From positions 62,001-126,000 of the forward strand of contig NZ_JAARLY010000007.1 in assembly GCF_011759385.1 (NCBI RefSeq): a stretch of DNA of 64,000 nucleotides. The letters are read 5' to 3'. Below are positions 28,364 through 36,547 of the stretch, in pieces. Source of the stretch: Oleiagrimonas sp. C23AA (GTDB lineage: Bacteria; Pseudomonadota; Gammaproteobacteria; Xanthomonadales; Rhodanobacteraceae). Below the pieces are notes generated by a model, which saw only the letters and a program-made list of their open reading frames with translations, made no database searches and was not told where the DNA came from. Both the position numbers and the translations under genes were made by a program. Position 1 is the first letter of the stretch. Each line of letters starts with the position of its first letter.

Positions 28364-28438
28364 GGGCGGTTAGCTCAGCGGTAGAGCACTACCTTGACAT
28401 GGTAGGGGTCACAAGTTCGATCCTTGTACCGCCCACCA
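28364..28438 (+). tRNA. tRNA-Val (anticodon GAC)
   Basis: A complete 75-base cloverleaf including an encoded CCA. The acceptor stem is gggcggt paired with the bases just before acca. The D-arm is gctcagcggtagagc. The anticodon stem ctacc/ggtag encloses ttgacat, giving anticodon GAC at 28396-28398. The T-arm carries the gttcgat loop. It reads GUC and GUU valine codons. It has its own promoter and terminator. Confidence 0.97.
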
Positions 28439-28445
28439 ATTATAG

Positions 28446-28480
28446 AAAAGGCGCTGGCTTTTAGTCAGCGCCTTTTCTTT
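28446..28480 (+). terminator. Intrinsic terminator of tRNA-Val
   Basis: A perfect 11-bp stem (aaaaggcgctg, 28446-28456, with 28466-28476) and a 9-base loop, ending in a T-rich run, 7 bases after the tRNA CCA. It overlaps the 3' end of a possible small gene on the opposite strand. Confidence 0.88.
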
Positions 28481-28685
28481 TGTGCGCATGAGCCGATGCG
28501 CGATGGGCGGCCCTGACGCAGCAAGGCGATGCCGTACCCGAAGTGGCCGTCGCTACCCCCAGCAGCATCGCCAGACCGGCCCAATGCTGCACAGGTTGGG
28601 TGCCTGTCACCAGGTGCAGTGAAACCGGTACCACGGCCCACAGCGCCAGTGCAGCGCTGTAGTAACGCTGTTTTGTCGATGCCAT
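28461..28685 (-). CDS. Possible small membrane protein, hypothetical
   Basis: A 74-residue reading frame with two hydrophobic stretches (SAALALWAVVPVSLHLVTG, about 10-28, and HWAGLAMLLGVATATSG, about 34-50) and a basic tail. A good ribosome site (aagggg, 6 bases before the ATG) supports it. Against it, the last codons run through the tRNA terminator and I recognise no family. If real, it is a two-helix inner-membrane protein of unknown role. Confidence 0.4.
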   Translation of the reverse strand: MASTKQRYYSAALALWAVVPVSLHLVTGTQPVQHWAGLAMLLGVATATSGTASPCCVRAAHRASAHAHKRKGAD

Positions 28686-28978
28686 GGCCGCCCCTTTTCA
28701 ACGCTATCGCGATCGCTCGACCGTAGCACAGCGGCACGTTGTCGAAGGCCCGCGCGCGCCGATGGCGCGGGTATCTGCCACTCGGCGATGGGATGTTGCG
28801 CGCAAACATGACCGCCGTGAGGCAACGGCGCATCCAAGAGGCCGACTACACCGTAGTTTCCATACCTTCGCGTAGGTACCGATCCCGGCGCCAGCCCTGT
28901 AGGCTTCGCGGCACCTGCCGCACCGACCTCAGGTTCGAGTGCGCGTGAGACGGTGAGGTCTAGGAGTATTTCGAGCAG

Positions 28979-30226
28979 ATGAGCGATTCAAACAAGCGTC
29001 GCGTAGTGGTCACCGGTCTGGGCGCGGTGACGCCGGTCGGCAACGATGTGGCCAGCACCTGGCAAAACGCCTGTGCGGCCAAAAGTGGCATTGGCGAGGT
29101 CACCCATTTCGATGCCAGCGCGCATGGCACGCGCATCGCGGGTGAAGTGCGGGGCTTCGATGTCGAGCCGTGGATGCCGCAGCGTGACGCGCGGCGCATG
29201 GACACCGTGGTGCATTACGGCGTCGCCGCCGGCATGCAGGCCTGGGCCGACTCGGGCCTGGATACCACCAAGCAGAACGCTGACCGCATCGGCCTGTTGG
29301 TCGGCTCGGGTATCGGCGGCCTGCGCACCATCGAAACTACCAGCGTGGCCATGAACGAGAAGGGCGCGCGCAAGGTCTCGCCGTTCTTCATTCCGGGCCT
29401 GATGATCAACATGGTGTCCGGCTATCTGTCGATCCAGCTCGGGTTGCGCGGCCTGAATCTGGCCACCGCCACGGCATGTACCACCTCCACCCATGCCATA
29501 GGCCTGGCGCTGCGTGCCATCCAGTACGGCGATGCCGACGTGATCCTGGCCGGTGGCGCCGAGCATGCCTGCACGCCGACGGCGATGGCGGGCTTTTCCT
29601 CGGCGCGCGCCATGTCCACGCGCAACGATGACCCGACCCGCGCCAGCCGGCCCTGGGACAAGGGCCGCGACGGTTTCGTGCTGGCCGATGGTTCGGCGGT
29701 ACTGGTGCTGGAAGAGCGCGAGCATGCGCTGGCCCGTGGCGCGAAAATTTATGCCGAGCTGTCCGGCTTCGGCATGAGTGGCGATGCCCATCACATCACC
29801 GCGCCGCCGGAAGATGGCGACGGCGCCGCGCGCGCCATGGCGCATGCGCTGGCTGACGCCGGTCTGGCCGCCGATGGCATCGACTACCTCAACGCGCACG
29901 CCACCTCCACGCCGCTGGGCGACCGCGCCGAGGTCAACGCGATCAAGCGCGTGTTCGGCGAGCATGCCTACAAGCTGGCGGTGAGTTCCACCAAGTCGAT
30001 CACCGGCCACATGTTGGGCGCCGCCGGTGCCATCGAGGCCTTGTTCAGCGTGCTGGCCCTGCATCACGGCGTGGTGCCGCCGACGGCCAACCTGGACGAG
30101 CCGGACGAAGGCTGCGACCTGGATTTCGTGCCGCACACCGCGCGCGAGATGAAGGTACGCGCCGCCGTGTCCAATTCGTTCGGCTTTGGTGGCACCAACG
30201 GCACGCTGGTATTCCGCTCGGCCTGA
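28979..30226 (+). CDS. fabF: 3-oxoacyl-ACP synthase II (FabF family)
   Basis: Condensing enzyme of type II fatty acid synthesis, 415 residues, extending acyl-ACP with malonyl-ACP. The catalytic triad is visible: C167 in TACTTSTH, H307 in NAHATSTPLGD and H344 in KSITGHMLGAAG. Length and the N-terminal RRVVVTGLGAVTPVG fit FabF rather than FabB. It is not beside acpP or fabG, so it could be a second KAS enzyme devoted to other acyl chains; this cannot be settled here. The roughly 290-base gap before it (28686-28978) shows no convincing gene; an aggag ribosome site lies near the start. Confidence 0.9.
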   Translation: MSDSNKRRVVVTGLGAVTPVGNDVASTWQNACAAKSGIGEVTHFDASAHGTRIAGEVRGFDVEPWMPQRDARRMDTVVHYGVAAGMQAWADSGLDTTKQNADRIGLLVGSGIGGLRTIETTSVAMNEKGARKVSPFFIPGLMINMVSGYLSIQLGLRGLNLATATACTTSTHAIGLALRAIQYGDADVILAGGAEHACTPTAMAGFSSARAMSTRNDDPTRASRPWDKGRDGFVLADGSAVLVLEEREHALARGAKIYAELSGFGMSGDAHHITAPPEDGDGAARAMAHALADAGLAADGIDYLNAHATSTPLGDRAEVNAIKRVFGEHAYKLAVSSTKSITGHMLGAAGAIEALFSVLALHHGVVPPTANLDEPDEGCDLDFVPHTAREMKVRAAVSNSFGFGGTNGTLVFRSA

Positions 30227-30308
30227 ACAAGCCCACGCTCATCACGTCACGGTAACCTGACAGGGGCGCGTCGATGCATGGCGCGCCCCTGTCATGTCGA
30301 GGCCTCTC

Positions 30309-31064
30309 GTGCGCTTATCACCGCTTCGCTTCATTGTGTTGTTCACTTTCGCGCTGATGCTGGAAGCATGCGCGGGCATACCGCCGCATAACCGCCTGGC
30401 GACATGGGTGCCTTCGCCCAACTTCAATGAACGCCAGCCGCAGCTCATCGTGCTGCATTTCACCGACGAGGCGTCGGTGGCGCAAGCGCTGCATACGCTG
30501 CGCACGCACAATGGTGAGGGCCGGGTCAGTGCGCATTACCTGATCGGCCGGCAGGGGCACGTCTATCAGCTGGTCGCCGATACCAAGCGTGCCTGGCATG
30601 CGGGAGCGGGGCGCTGGAGCGGCATCACCGATGTCAATTCGGCATCGCTCGGCATCGAGCTGGACAATGACGGGCACGAGCCGTTTCCGCGCGCGCAGAT
30701 CGACAGCCTGCTGCGGCTGCTGACGGACCTCACCACGCGCTGGGGCATTCCATGCACGCAGATCATTGGTCACGAGGATTTGGCGCCGACCCGCCGCGAT
30801 GACCCCGGGCCCTATTTTCCCTGGGCGCAACTGGCAGCGGCCGGTTTTGGCCGTTGGCCGCAAGCGCCGTTGCTGAATCCACCGGCCGGCTTCGATCCGT
30901 GGCTGGCCATGGCCGCGCTCGGCTATGACCTGTCCGACCGCAGTGCCGCGGTGCGCGCCTTCCATCATCATTTCCGCGCCATGCAGGGCGAAACCCTGGA
31001 TGCGCAGGATCTGCGGGTGCTCTACACCTTGGTGCAACCGCTGGAAGGCCAGTCCCAGCCCTGA
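30309..31064 (+). CDS. AmiD-like N-acetylmuramoyl-L-alanine amidase lipoprotein
   Basis: Zinc amidase that cuts the lactyl-peptide bond of peptidoglycan fragments, about 251 residues. GTG 30309 is preferred over ATG 30294 because gagg stands 6 bases before it. The signal peptide ends in a lipobox (LEAC), so it should be an outer- or inner-membrane lipoprotein. The amidase_2 domain shows LIVLHFTDEASV with the first zinc histidine, SAHYLIGRQGHVYQLV, ADTKRAWHAG, SLGIELDNDG, and IIGHEDLAPTRRDDPGP with the other ligands. A C-terminal helical region (about 200-245) resembles the peptidoglycan-binding part of AmiD. Role: cell-wall recycling or turnover. Confidence 0.87.
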   Translation: MRLSPLRFIVLFTFALMLEACAGIPPHNRLATWVPSPNFNERQPQLIVLHFTDEASVAQALHTLRTHNGEGRVSAHYLIGRQGHVYQLVADTKRAWHAGAGRWSGITDVNSASLGIELDNDGHEPFPRAQIDSLLRLLTDLTTRWGIPCTQIIGHEDLAPTRRDDPGPYFPWAQLAAAGFGRWPQAPLLNPPAGFDPWLAMAALGYDLSDRSAAVRAFHHHFRAMQGETLDAQDLRVLYTLVQPLEGQSQP

Positions 31065-31141
31065 GGCGCCCTCATCTCAGCCTGTGAGACAGCTCTGTCC
31101 TTCCATGGGCGCCTGATTTCCTGGCGCACCCGGACAAACCC

Positions 31142-33544
31142 ATGCACGCACGACTGGCCCCACTGGAAAACGGCACGCTGCCACAGCATACCGATGGTTC
31201 GACGCTGGCCGCGCGGCTGGGCAAGCGCTACGGCAAGCGCATTACCGGGGTGATCTCGGTGCCGGGCCGCGAAGGGCGCTTTGCGCCGCTGCCGGCGGCC
31301 TTGCCCGAAGCCCTTGCCGGGGCGTTGCGCGGGCGTGGCGTGACCCAGCTCTACAGCCACCAGGCGCAGGCCTGGGACGCGGTGCAGCGCGGTGAGCATG
31401 TGGCGGTGGTGACGCCCACCGCCTCGGGCAAGTCGCTGTGCTACATGCTGCCGGTACTGGCCGCGACCATGACCTCGCGCGCCAAGGCGTTGTACCTGTT
31501 TCCAACCAAGGCGCTGGCGCAGGATCAGGTGGCCGAGCTGATCGAGCTCAACCGCGCCGGCGAACTGGGCGTGAAAGCCTTCACCTTCGATGGCGACACG
31601 CCCGGTGATGCGCGCCAGGCCATTCGCCTGCATGGCGACGTGGTGGTGTCCAATCCGGACATGCTGCACCAGGCCATCCTGCCGCATCACACCAAGTGGG
31701 CGCAGTTCTTCGAGAACCTGCGCTACATCGTCATCGACGAGATTCACACTTACCGCGGCGTGTTCGGCTCGCACGTGGCCAATGTGCTGCGACGGCTGCT
31801 GCGCATCTGCGATTTCTACGGCGTGAAACCGCAGTTCATCCTGTGCTCGGCGACCATCGGCAACCCCGGTGAACACGCGGAGGCGCTGATCGGTCAGCCG
31901 GTGACGGCGATTACCGAGAGCGGTGCGCCCAGCGGCGAGAAGAAGGTGTTGCTGTGGAATCCGCCGGTGGTCAATCCGGATCTGGGCATCCGTGCGTCGG
32001 CGCGTTCGCAGTCCAACCGTATCGCGCGGCTGGCCATCAAGGCGGGACTCAAGACGCTGATCTTCGCCCGCTCGCGGCTGATGGTCGAGGTGCTGACCAA
32101 GTACCTGAAGGATGTGTTCGACCACGACCCGCGCAAGCCGGCGCGCATCCGCGCCTATCGCGGCGGTTATCTGCCCACCGAGCGCCGCGCCGCCGAGCGC
32201 GCCATGCGCGCGGGAGAGGTCGATGGCATCGTCAGCACCTCGGCGCTGGAGCTGGGCGTGGACATCGGCAGCCTGGACGTGGTGGTGCTCAATGGCTATC
32301 CCGGCTCGGTGGCCGGTACATGGCAGCGCTTCGGTCGTGCCGGACGTCGCCAGCAGGCGGCGCTGGGCGTGCTGGTGGCCAGTTCCGATCCGCTCGATCA
32401 ATACCTGGTCCGCCATCCGGAGTTCTTCGAAGGCGCGCCGCCGGAGCACGCCCGCATCCACGCCGACCAGGCGTTGATTTTGCTTGACCACATTCGCTGT
32501 GCGGCGTTCGAGCTGCCATTCCGGGCCGGTGACCGCTTTGGCGAGGAAGCCGCCGAGCCGTGGCTGCAGGTGCTGGCCGAAGACGGCGTTTTGCATCCGG
32601 AAAACGGCCGCTTCGAGTGGATTGCCGACAGCTACCCGGCCAACGCGGTCAGTCTGCGCGCGGTGGCCGACGGCAATTTTGTGGTGGTCGATCGCACTGG
32701 CGGGCGCCAGACCATCATCGCCGAGGTCGATTTCAGCGCGGCGCCGCTGACGCTGTACGAAGGCGCCATCCACATGATCCAGTCGGTGCCTTATCAGGTC
32801 GAGCGACTGGACTGGGACGGGCGCAAGGCTTACGTCACGCGCACGCATGTCGATTACTACACTGATGCCATCGACTACACCAAGCTCAAGGTGCTGGAGC
32901 ATTTTGAATCGGCGCCGGCCGGTCGGGGCGATGCGCATCAGGGCGAGGTGCACGTGGTGCGGCGGGTCTCCGGCTACAAGAAAATCCGCTACTACAGCCA
33001 CGAGAATATCGGCTACGGCCCGGTCAATTTGCCCGACCAGGAGCTGCACACCACCGCCGTGTGGTGGCAGTTGCCGCAGCGCGTGCTGGAGGCGGCGTTT
33101 GCCAGCCGCCACGAGGCGCTGGACGGCTTTCTGGGCGCCGCCTACGCGTTGCACATAGTCGCCACCATGGCCGTGATGGCCGAGGCGCAGGATCTGCAAA
33201 AGGCCGTCGGCAGCGGCGATGGCGCCTGGTTCGTCAGCGCCGACGGCAACGGTCGCGGCCAGCTGCGCGGCGAGGGCGGGCGCATGGAGGAGGTGCCGGA
33301 AGCGGCGCCGTTCGTGCCCACGGTGTATCTGTACGATGCCTTCCCCGGCGGCATGGGCCTGTCCGATCCGCTCTACCAGCGCCGTGACGAGATTCTGGCC
33401 AAGGCGGTGAGCCTGGTCGCGCGCTGCGATTGCGCCAGCGGCTGTCCGGCCTGCGTCGGTCCGGTACTGGCCGCCGATGAAGGCGAGGCGACGCCGCCGC
33501 GCGTGCTGGCCGCGCGTGTGCTCGATCTGTTGAGCGCGGCATGA
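31142..33544 (+). CDS. MrfA-type (YprA) DEAD/DEAH-box DNA helicase
   Basis: Superfamily 2 helicase of 800 residues. Walker A PTASGKS is at 92-98 and the DExH box DEIH at 199-202. Helicase C motifs follow (STSALELGVDIGSLDVVVL, then RFGRAGRRQQAALGVLV). The C-terminal DUF1998-type domain has four cysteines (C762, C764, C768, C771 in CDCASGCPAC), the metal-binding signature of MrfA. In Bacillus subtilis MrfA works with the exonuclease MrfB in excision repair of mitomycin C adducts. Here the next gene is a MrfB-like exonuclease starting inside this gene's stop (ATGA), supporting the same pairing. Confidence 0.88.
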   Translation: MHARLAPLENGTLPQHTDGSTLAARLGKRYGKRITGVISVPGREGRFAPLPAALPEALAGALRGRGVTQLYSHQAQAWDAVQRGEHVAVVTPTASGKSLCYMLPVLAATMTSRAKALYLFPTKALAQDQVAELIELNRAGELGVKAFTFDGDTPGDARQAIRLHGDVVVSNPDMLHQAILPHHTKWAQFFENLRYIVIDEIHTYRGVFGSHVANVLRRLLRICDFYGVKPQFILCSATIGNPGEHAEALIGQPVTAITESGAPSGEKKVLLWNPPVVNPDLGIRASARSQSNRIARLAIKAGLKTLIFARSRLMVEVLTKYLKDVFDHDPRKPARIRAYRGGYLPTERRAAERAMRAGEVDGIVSTSALELGVDIGSLDVVVLNGYPGSVAGTWQRFGRAGRRQQAALGVLVASSDPLDQYLVRHPEFFEGAPPEHARIHADQALILLDHIRCAAFELPFRAGDRFGEEAAEPWLQVLAEDGVLHPENGRFEWIADSYPANAVSLRAVADGNFVVVDRTGGRQTIIAEVDFSAAPLTLYEGAIHMIQSVPYQVERLDWDGRKAYVTRTHVDYYTDAIDYTKLKVLEHFESAPAGRGDAHQGEVHVVRRVSGYKKIRYYSHENIGYGPVNLPDQELHTTAVWWQLPQRVLEAAFASRHEALDGFLGAAYALHIVATMAVMAEAQDLQKAVGSGDGAWFVSADGNGRGQLRGEGGRMEEVPEAAPFVPTVYLYDAFPGGMGLSDPLYQRRDEILAKAVSLVARCDCASGCPACVGPVLAADEGEATPPRVLAARVLDLLSAA

Positions 33545-34377
33545 GCGCGCTGGCCGACAAACTGCGCGGCCTGCGTCGACAGGCCGGCACCGCAGCCGCA
33601 TCGCCCTCGCGCCAGGCCGTTGCGCCGGAACCCTCGTCGGCGCTGGCGCAGTTGCATCGCCTGCGCCGGCCCTCGCGACCGGGCGCCAGTGTGCTGGATC
33701 GCGAGGTTGCCGGTCGCCAAATCGCACCGGGTTTGTATCTGCATGAAAAGCATTACGACTGGCCCGAACATCAGCCCTGGCTGGATGCCGGCTTTGCACG
33801 GCTGGAGCCGATCGAAACGGCGCGGCTGTTGTATTTCGACACCGAAACCACCGGCCTGGCCGGGGGCACCGGTACGCGTGCTTTCATGATTGGCGCCGGG
33901 GACTGGTGCGAGGGGCGTCTGCGCCTGCGCCAGCTGTTGATCACCACGCTGGGTGCCGAGCGCGCCATGCTGGCCGAATTTGCATGCTGGTTCGATGCGC
34001 ACACCGCGTTGGTCAGCTACAACGGCAAGTGCTATGACGCGCCTCTGCTGGCCACGCGTTACCGCTTGGCGCGCATGGACAACCCGCTGGCCGGTCGCAC
34101 CCATGTGGACCTGCTGCATCCGGTGCGCCGGCACTGGCGCAAGGTGTGGCCCAACTGCCGGCTGGCCACGGCCGAGCAGCGCCTGCTCAACGTGGTGCGC
34201 GAGGATGACCTTCCCGGCTCCGAAGCACCGGCGGCATGGCTGGGCTACCTGCGCGGCGGATCGGCACACAATCTGCGCCGCGTCGGCGAGCACAACGCGC
34301 AGGATATCGTCAGCCTGGCCGGCATCGCCGGTTATATGAGCGCCTTGCCGGCCCAGCCGGAAGCGGCGATGCCTTGA
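33541..34377 (+). CDS. MrfB-type (YprB) DEDD-family exonuclease
   Basis: RNase H-like 3'-5' exonuclease of 278 residues, coupled to the helicase gene by a 4-base overlap. The acidic residues are D100 and E102 in YFDTETTGLAGGTG, D166 in YNGKCYDAPLL, and D255 in HNAQDIVSLAGI, giving a complete DEDD set. The AGGTGTRAFMIGAG segment is typical of the YprB family. The N-terminal 60 residues are Ala/Arg/Pro-rich and probably disordered. Unlike B. subtilis MrfB, no tetratricopeptide-like C-terminal extension is visible. Predicted partner of the MrfA-type helicase. Confidence 0.85.
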   Translation: MSALADKLRGLRRQAGTAAASPSRQAVAPEPSSALAQLHRLRRPSRPGASVLDREVAGRQIAPGLYLHEKHYDWPEHQPWLDAGFARLEPIETARLLYFDTETTGLAGGTGTRAFMIGAGDWCEGRLRLRQLLITTLGAERAMLAEFACWFDAHTALVSYNGKCYDAPLLATRYRLARMDNPLAGRTHVDLLHPVRRHWRKVWPNCRLATAEQRLLNVVREDDLPGSEAPAAWLGYLRGGSAHNLRRVGEHNAQDIVSLAGIAGYMSALPAQPEAAMP

Positions 34378-34487
34378 CGACAGCGTCACGCCGGTGAATC
34401 GCCAGCAACGCCACTGCTTTCGTGTCTTGAAGCGAGGCCCCGTCATCACCTAATCATGCGGGTAATCCCCAAAGATGAGGTATGAAC

Positions 34488-34724
34488 ATGGCTGGACATC
34501 ATCGCGTGGACTGGAGCAAGGCGCCGGCCGAGGCCAAGGCCTGGGCCATCGACGAGCGTGGCGAGGCGCGCTGGCTGCATTGGGACGCCGAGCCGGCGCA
34601 CATCCAACAGGGTTCGTGGGTGCGCCCGGGCATGAGCGATATCGAGCATGGCAGCACGCCGGCCGACACCTTTGGCTGGGATCCCGAGGATGACTGGCAG
34701 GACAGCCTGACCCTGCGTCCGTAA
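34488..34724 (+). CDS. Small acidic tryptophan-rich protein, hypothetical
   Basis: A 78-residue protein. ATG 34488 is preferred over 34482 because gagg lies 7 bases before it. Codon use matches neighbouring genes (strong G/C third positions). It has seven tryptophans (W9, W19, W29, W32, W44, W64, W70), the first three exactly ten residues apart. The start VDWSKAPAEAKAWAIDERGE recalls a short WSKAP...W...D..G...W module I associate with small phage-borne proteins; this is recollection, not a search. No membrane segment. A terminator follows at 34763-34797. Function unknown. Confidence 0.72.
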   Translation: MAGHHRVDWSKAPAEAKAWAIDERGEARWLHWDAEPAHIQQGSWVRPGMSDIEHGSTPADTFGWDPEDDWQDSLTLRP

Positions 34725-34762
34725 TTACCGCCCCATTCGAAACGCCGTTCAAGGCGAACACC

Positions 34763-34797
34763 AAGGCCCGCCGCAGATGCCCTGCGACGGGCCTTTG
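34763..34797. terminator. Intrinsic terminator between the Trp-rich protein and dedA
   Basis: A stem of 8 perfect pairs (aaggcccg, 34763-34770, with cgggcctt, 34788-34795) extends inward with ccgcag/ctgcga, one mismatch; a short T-rich end follows on the + strand. It may serve both convergent genes. Confidence 0.7.
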
Positions 34798-34825
34798 TTA
34801 TGAGTGCGATTAGGTGGCCGCCGTT

Positions 34826-35371
34826 TTAGTGGGTCAGGTGATCCCACAGTGTTTGCAGCACACCGCCATTGGTCATCGAATGGCCGAGCAGGGCGCCACT
34901 GACCAGGTGTGCGGCCGCCCACACCGCGCAGGCGAAGAAATCGGCCAGCACAAAGCGCACCAGTCCCAGACGCGACATGCCGGCCAGCAGCGGAATCAGC
35001 GCGCGCAGGGGTGGCACCCAACGCCCGACGATCACCGCGATGTCGCCGCGACGCTCCAGCAGCGAACGCGCGCGCTCGGTCCACTGTGGCTTGTAGGCAA
35101 ATGGGCGCATGGCCAGCATGCGCGAACCATGGCGCTTGCCCAGCCAATACGAAAGCGTATCGCCAATCCATGCGCCCGCGGTGGCCCATACCACCATGCT
35201 GGTCACGTTCAGATGCGCGGCACCGGCGCTGGTGCCGATGGTGAAAAGGATGATCGAGCCGGGCACGAACGAGCCGACCACGGCCAAACCCTCGGCAAAG
35301 GCCACCAGTGCCAGCAGCGGTCCGGCCCAGAACGCGTGGGCCGTCATGAAGTGGATGAGATGCTCGATCAC
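34826..35371 (-). CDS. DedA family inner-membrane protein
   Basis: A 181-residue polytopic protein of the SNARE-associated/DedA family; members are now viewed as lipid scramblase or undecaprenyl-phosphate/phospholipid flippase-like proteins needed for envelope homeostasis. Family marks are FAEGLAVVGSFVPGSIILF (membrane-embedded acidic residue E28), GDTLSYWLGKRHG, and VGRWVPPLRALIPLLAGMSRL with the conserved arginines. The translation start is a GTG at 35371; an internal ATG lies eight codons later. It lies 136 bases downstream of cysK on the same strand. Confidence 0.9.
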   Translation of the reverse strand: MIEHLIHFMTAHAFWAGPLLALVAFAEGLAVVGSFVPGSIILFTIGTSAGAAHLNVTSMVVWATAGAWIGDTLSYWLGKRHGSRMLAMRPFAYKPQWTERARSLLERRGDIAVIVGRWVPPLRALIPLLAGMSRLGLVRFVLADFFACAVWAAAHLVSGALLGHSMTNGGVLQTLWDHLTH

Positions 35372-35507
35372 GCTTGAATCCGTTGCGGTCCGCTTGGCGC
35401 TTTACAAGCACCAAAGCGACCAAGTGTGCGGGATTTGGCGCGCAAATGCTCGCCCGCGTTCAGTTGTGCGGGCGAGCCGGTTCAGATCGAGCAGCGATGA
35501 CCAGCGT

Positions 35508-36464
35508 TCAGCTTTGCGCTTGCAGCCAGTCGTCATCGGAGCCGTCGTTGACGCCTTCGAACAGCACCGTGCTCAAATAGCGCTCGCCGGTATCAGGCAG
35601 CATGGCCAGGATGTTGGCGCCGGCTTCGGCCTTGGCCGCCACCTTGAGCGCGGCGGCCAGCGTGCCGCCGGCGGAGATGCCGACGAAGATGCCTTCCTCA
35701 CGCGCCAGGCGCTGTGCGGTGTCGATGGCCTCGGCATCGGTCACCGGCACAATCTCGTCGGCGACGCTGCGGTTGAGCACCTCGGGCACGAAGTCGGGCG
35801 TCCAGCCCTGGATCTTGTGCGAGGCCCAGGCCTTGCCCGAAAGCATGGCTGCCGCTTCCGGCTCGGTGGCGACGATGCGCGTTTCCGGGCGCGCCAGCTT
35901 CAGCGCTTCGCCCACGCCGGTGAGCGTGCCGCCGGTGCCCCAGCCGGAAACGAAGGCATCCAGACGCTGATTGGCGAAATCGCGCAGGATTTCGGCGCCG
36001 GTGGTATTGCGGTGGTAGGCCGGGTTGGCCGGGTTCTTGAACTGGCTGGCCAGGAACCAGCCGTGCTTTTCGGCCAGTTCGGCGGCCTTTTGCACCATGC
36101 CGGTACCCTTGGCGGAAGCTGGCGTGAGGATCACCTTGCCGCCATAGGCGCGGATCAGCTTGCGCCGCTCCACCGAGAAGGTTTCGGTCATCACTGCCAC
36201 GAACGGATAGCCGCGCGCGGCGCAGACCATGGCCAAAGCCACGCCGGTGTTGCCGCTGGTCGCTTCGATCACGGTCTGGCCGGGCTTGAGGGCGCCACGT
36301 CGCTCGGCATCCAGAATGATGGCCAGCGCCAGGCGGTCCTTCACCGAGCCGCCGGGATTGAAGGCCTCGACCTTGGCGAACAGGTTCACGCCTTCCGGTC
36401 CAATGTGGGAAAGGCGCACGATGGGCGTGCGGCCGATGGTGTCCAAGATGCTGTCGTAGATCAT
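35508..36464 (-). CDS. cysK: Cysteine synthase A (O-acetylserine sulfhydrylase)
   Basis: PLP enzyme of 318 residues that makes cysteine from O-acetylserine and sulfide. The PLP lysine is K42 in NPGGSVKDR. The substrate loop TSGNTGVALA, the SGWGTGGTLTGVG phosphate-binding loop and the GISAGGTLAAALK segment are all present. Length and loops favour CysK over CysM. A ggag ribosome site precedes the ATG. It lies 83 bases downstream of cysG on the same strand, so the pair may form one transcript, next to the cysB regulator. Confidence 0.94.
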   Translation of the reverse strand: MIYDSILDTIGRTPIVRLSHIGPEGVNLFAKVEAFNPGGSVKDRLALAIILDAERRGALKPGQTVIEATSGNTGVALAMVCAARGYPFVAVMTETFSVERRKLIRAYGGKVILTPASAKGTGMVQKAAELAEKHGWFLASQFKNPANPAYHRNTTGAEILRDFANQRLDAFVSGWGTGGTLTGVGEALKLARPETRIVATEPEAAAMLSGKAWASHKIQGWTPDFVPEVLNRSVADEIVPVTDAEAIDTAQRLAREEGIFVGISAGGTLAAALKVAAKAEAGANILAMLPDTGERYLSTVLFEGVNDGSDDDWLQAQS

Positions 36465-36547
36465 GAGAGAACTCCGTCGCGGAAAAGGATGGCGTTCAGC
36501 GGCCTATTGGCGCACCACTGCCATGAGTGAGGGATGAAGCGCACCGT

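Noticed and set aside
28364-28480. tRNA-linked integration site of a genomic island
   Set aside because: No integrase, no direct repeat of the tRNA 3' end and no change in base composition beside tRNA-Val; flanking genes are core genes.
31022-33799. A 925-codon minus-strand frame opposite the MrfA-type helicase
   Set aside because: The + strand carries all helicase motifs; the long antisense frame is a GC-bias shadow rich in Arg, His, Ala and Gln.
31142-34377. Helicase-nuclease pair as a phage-defence system
   Set aside because: The helicase cysteine cluster and the exonuclease motifs match the housekeeping MrfA/MrfB repair pair, and the neighbourhood lacks defence or mobile genes.
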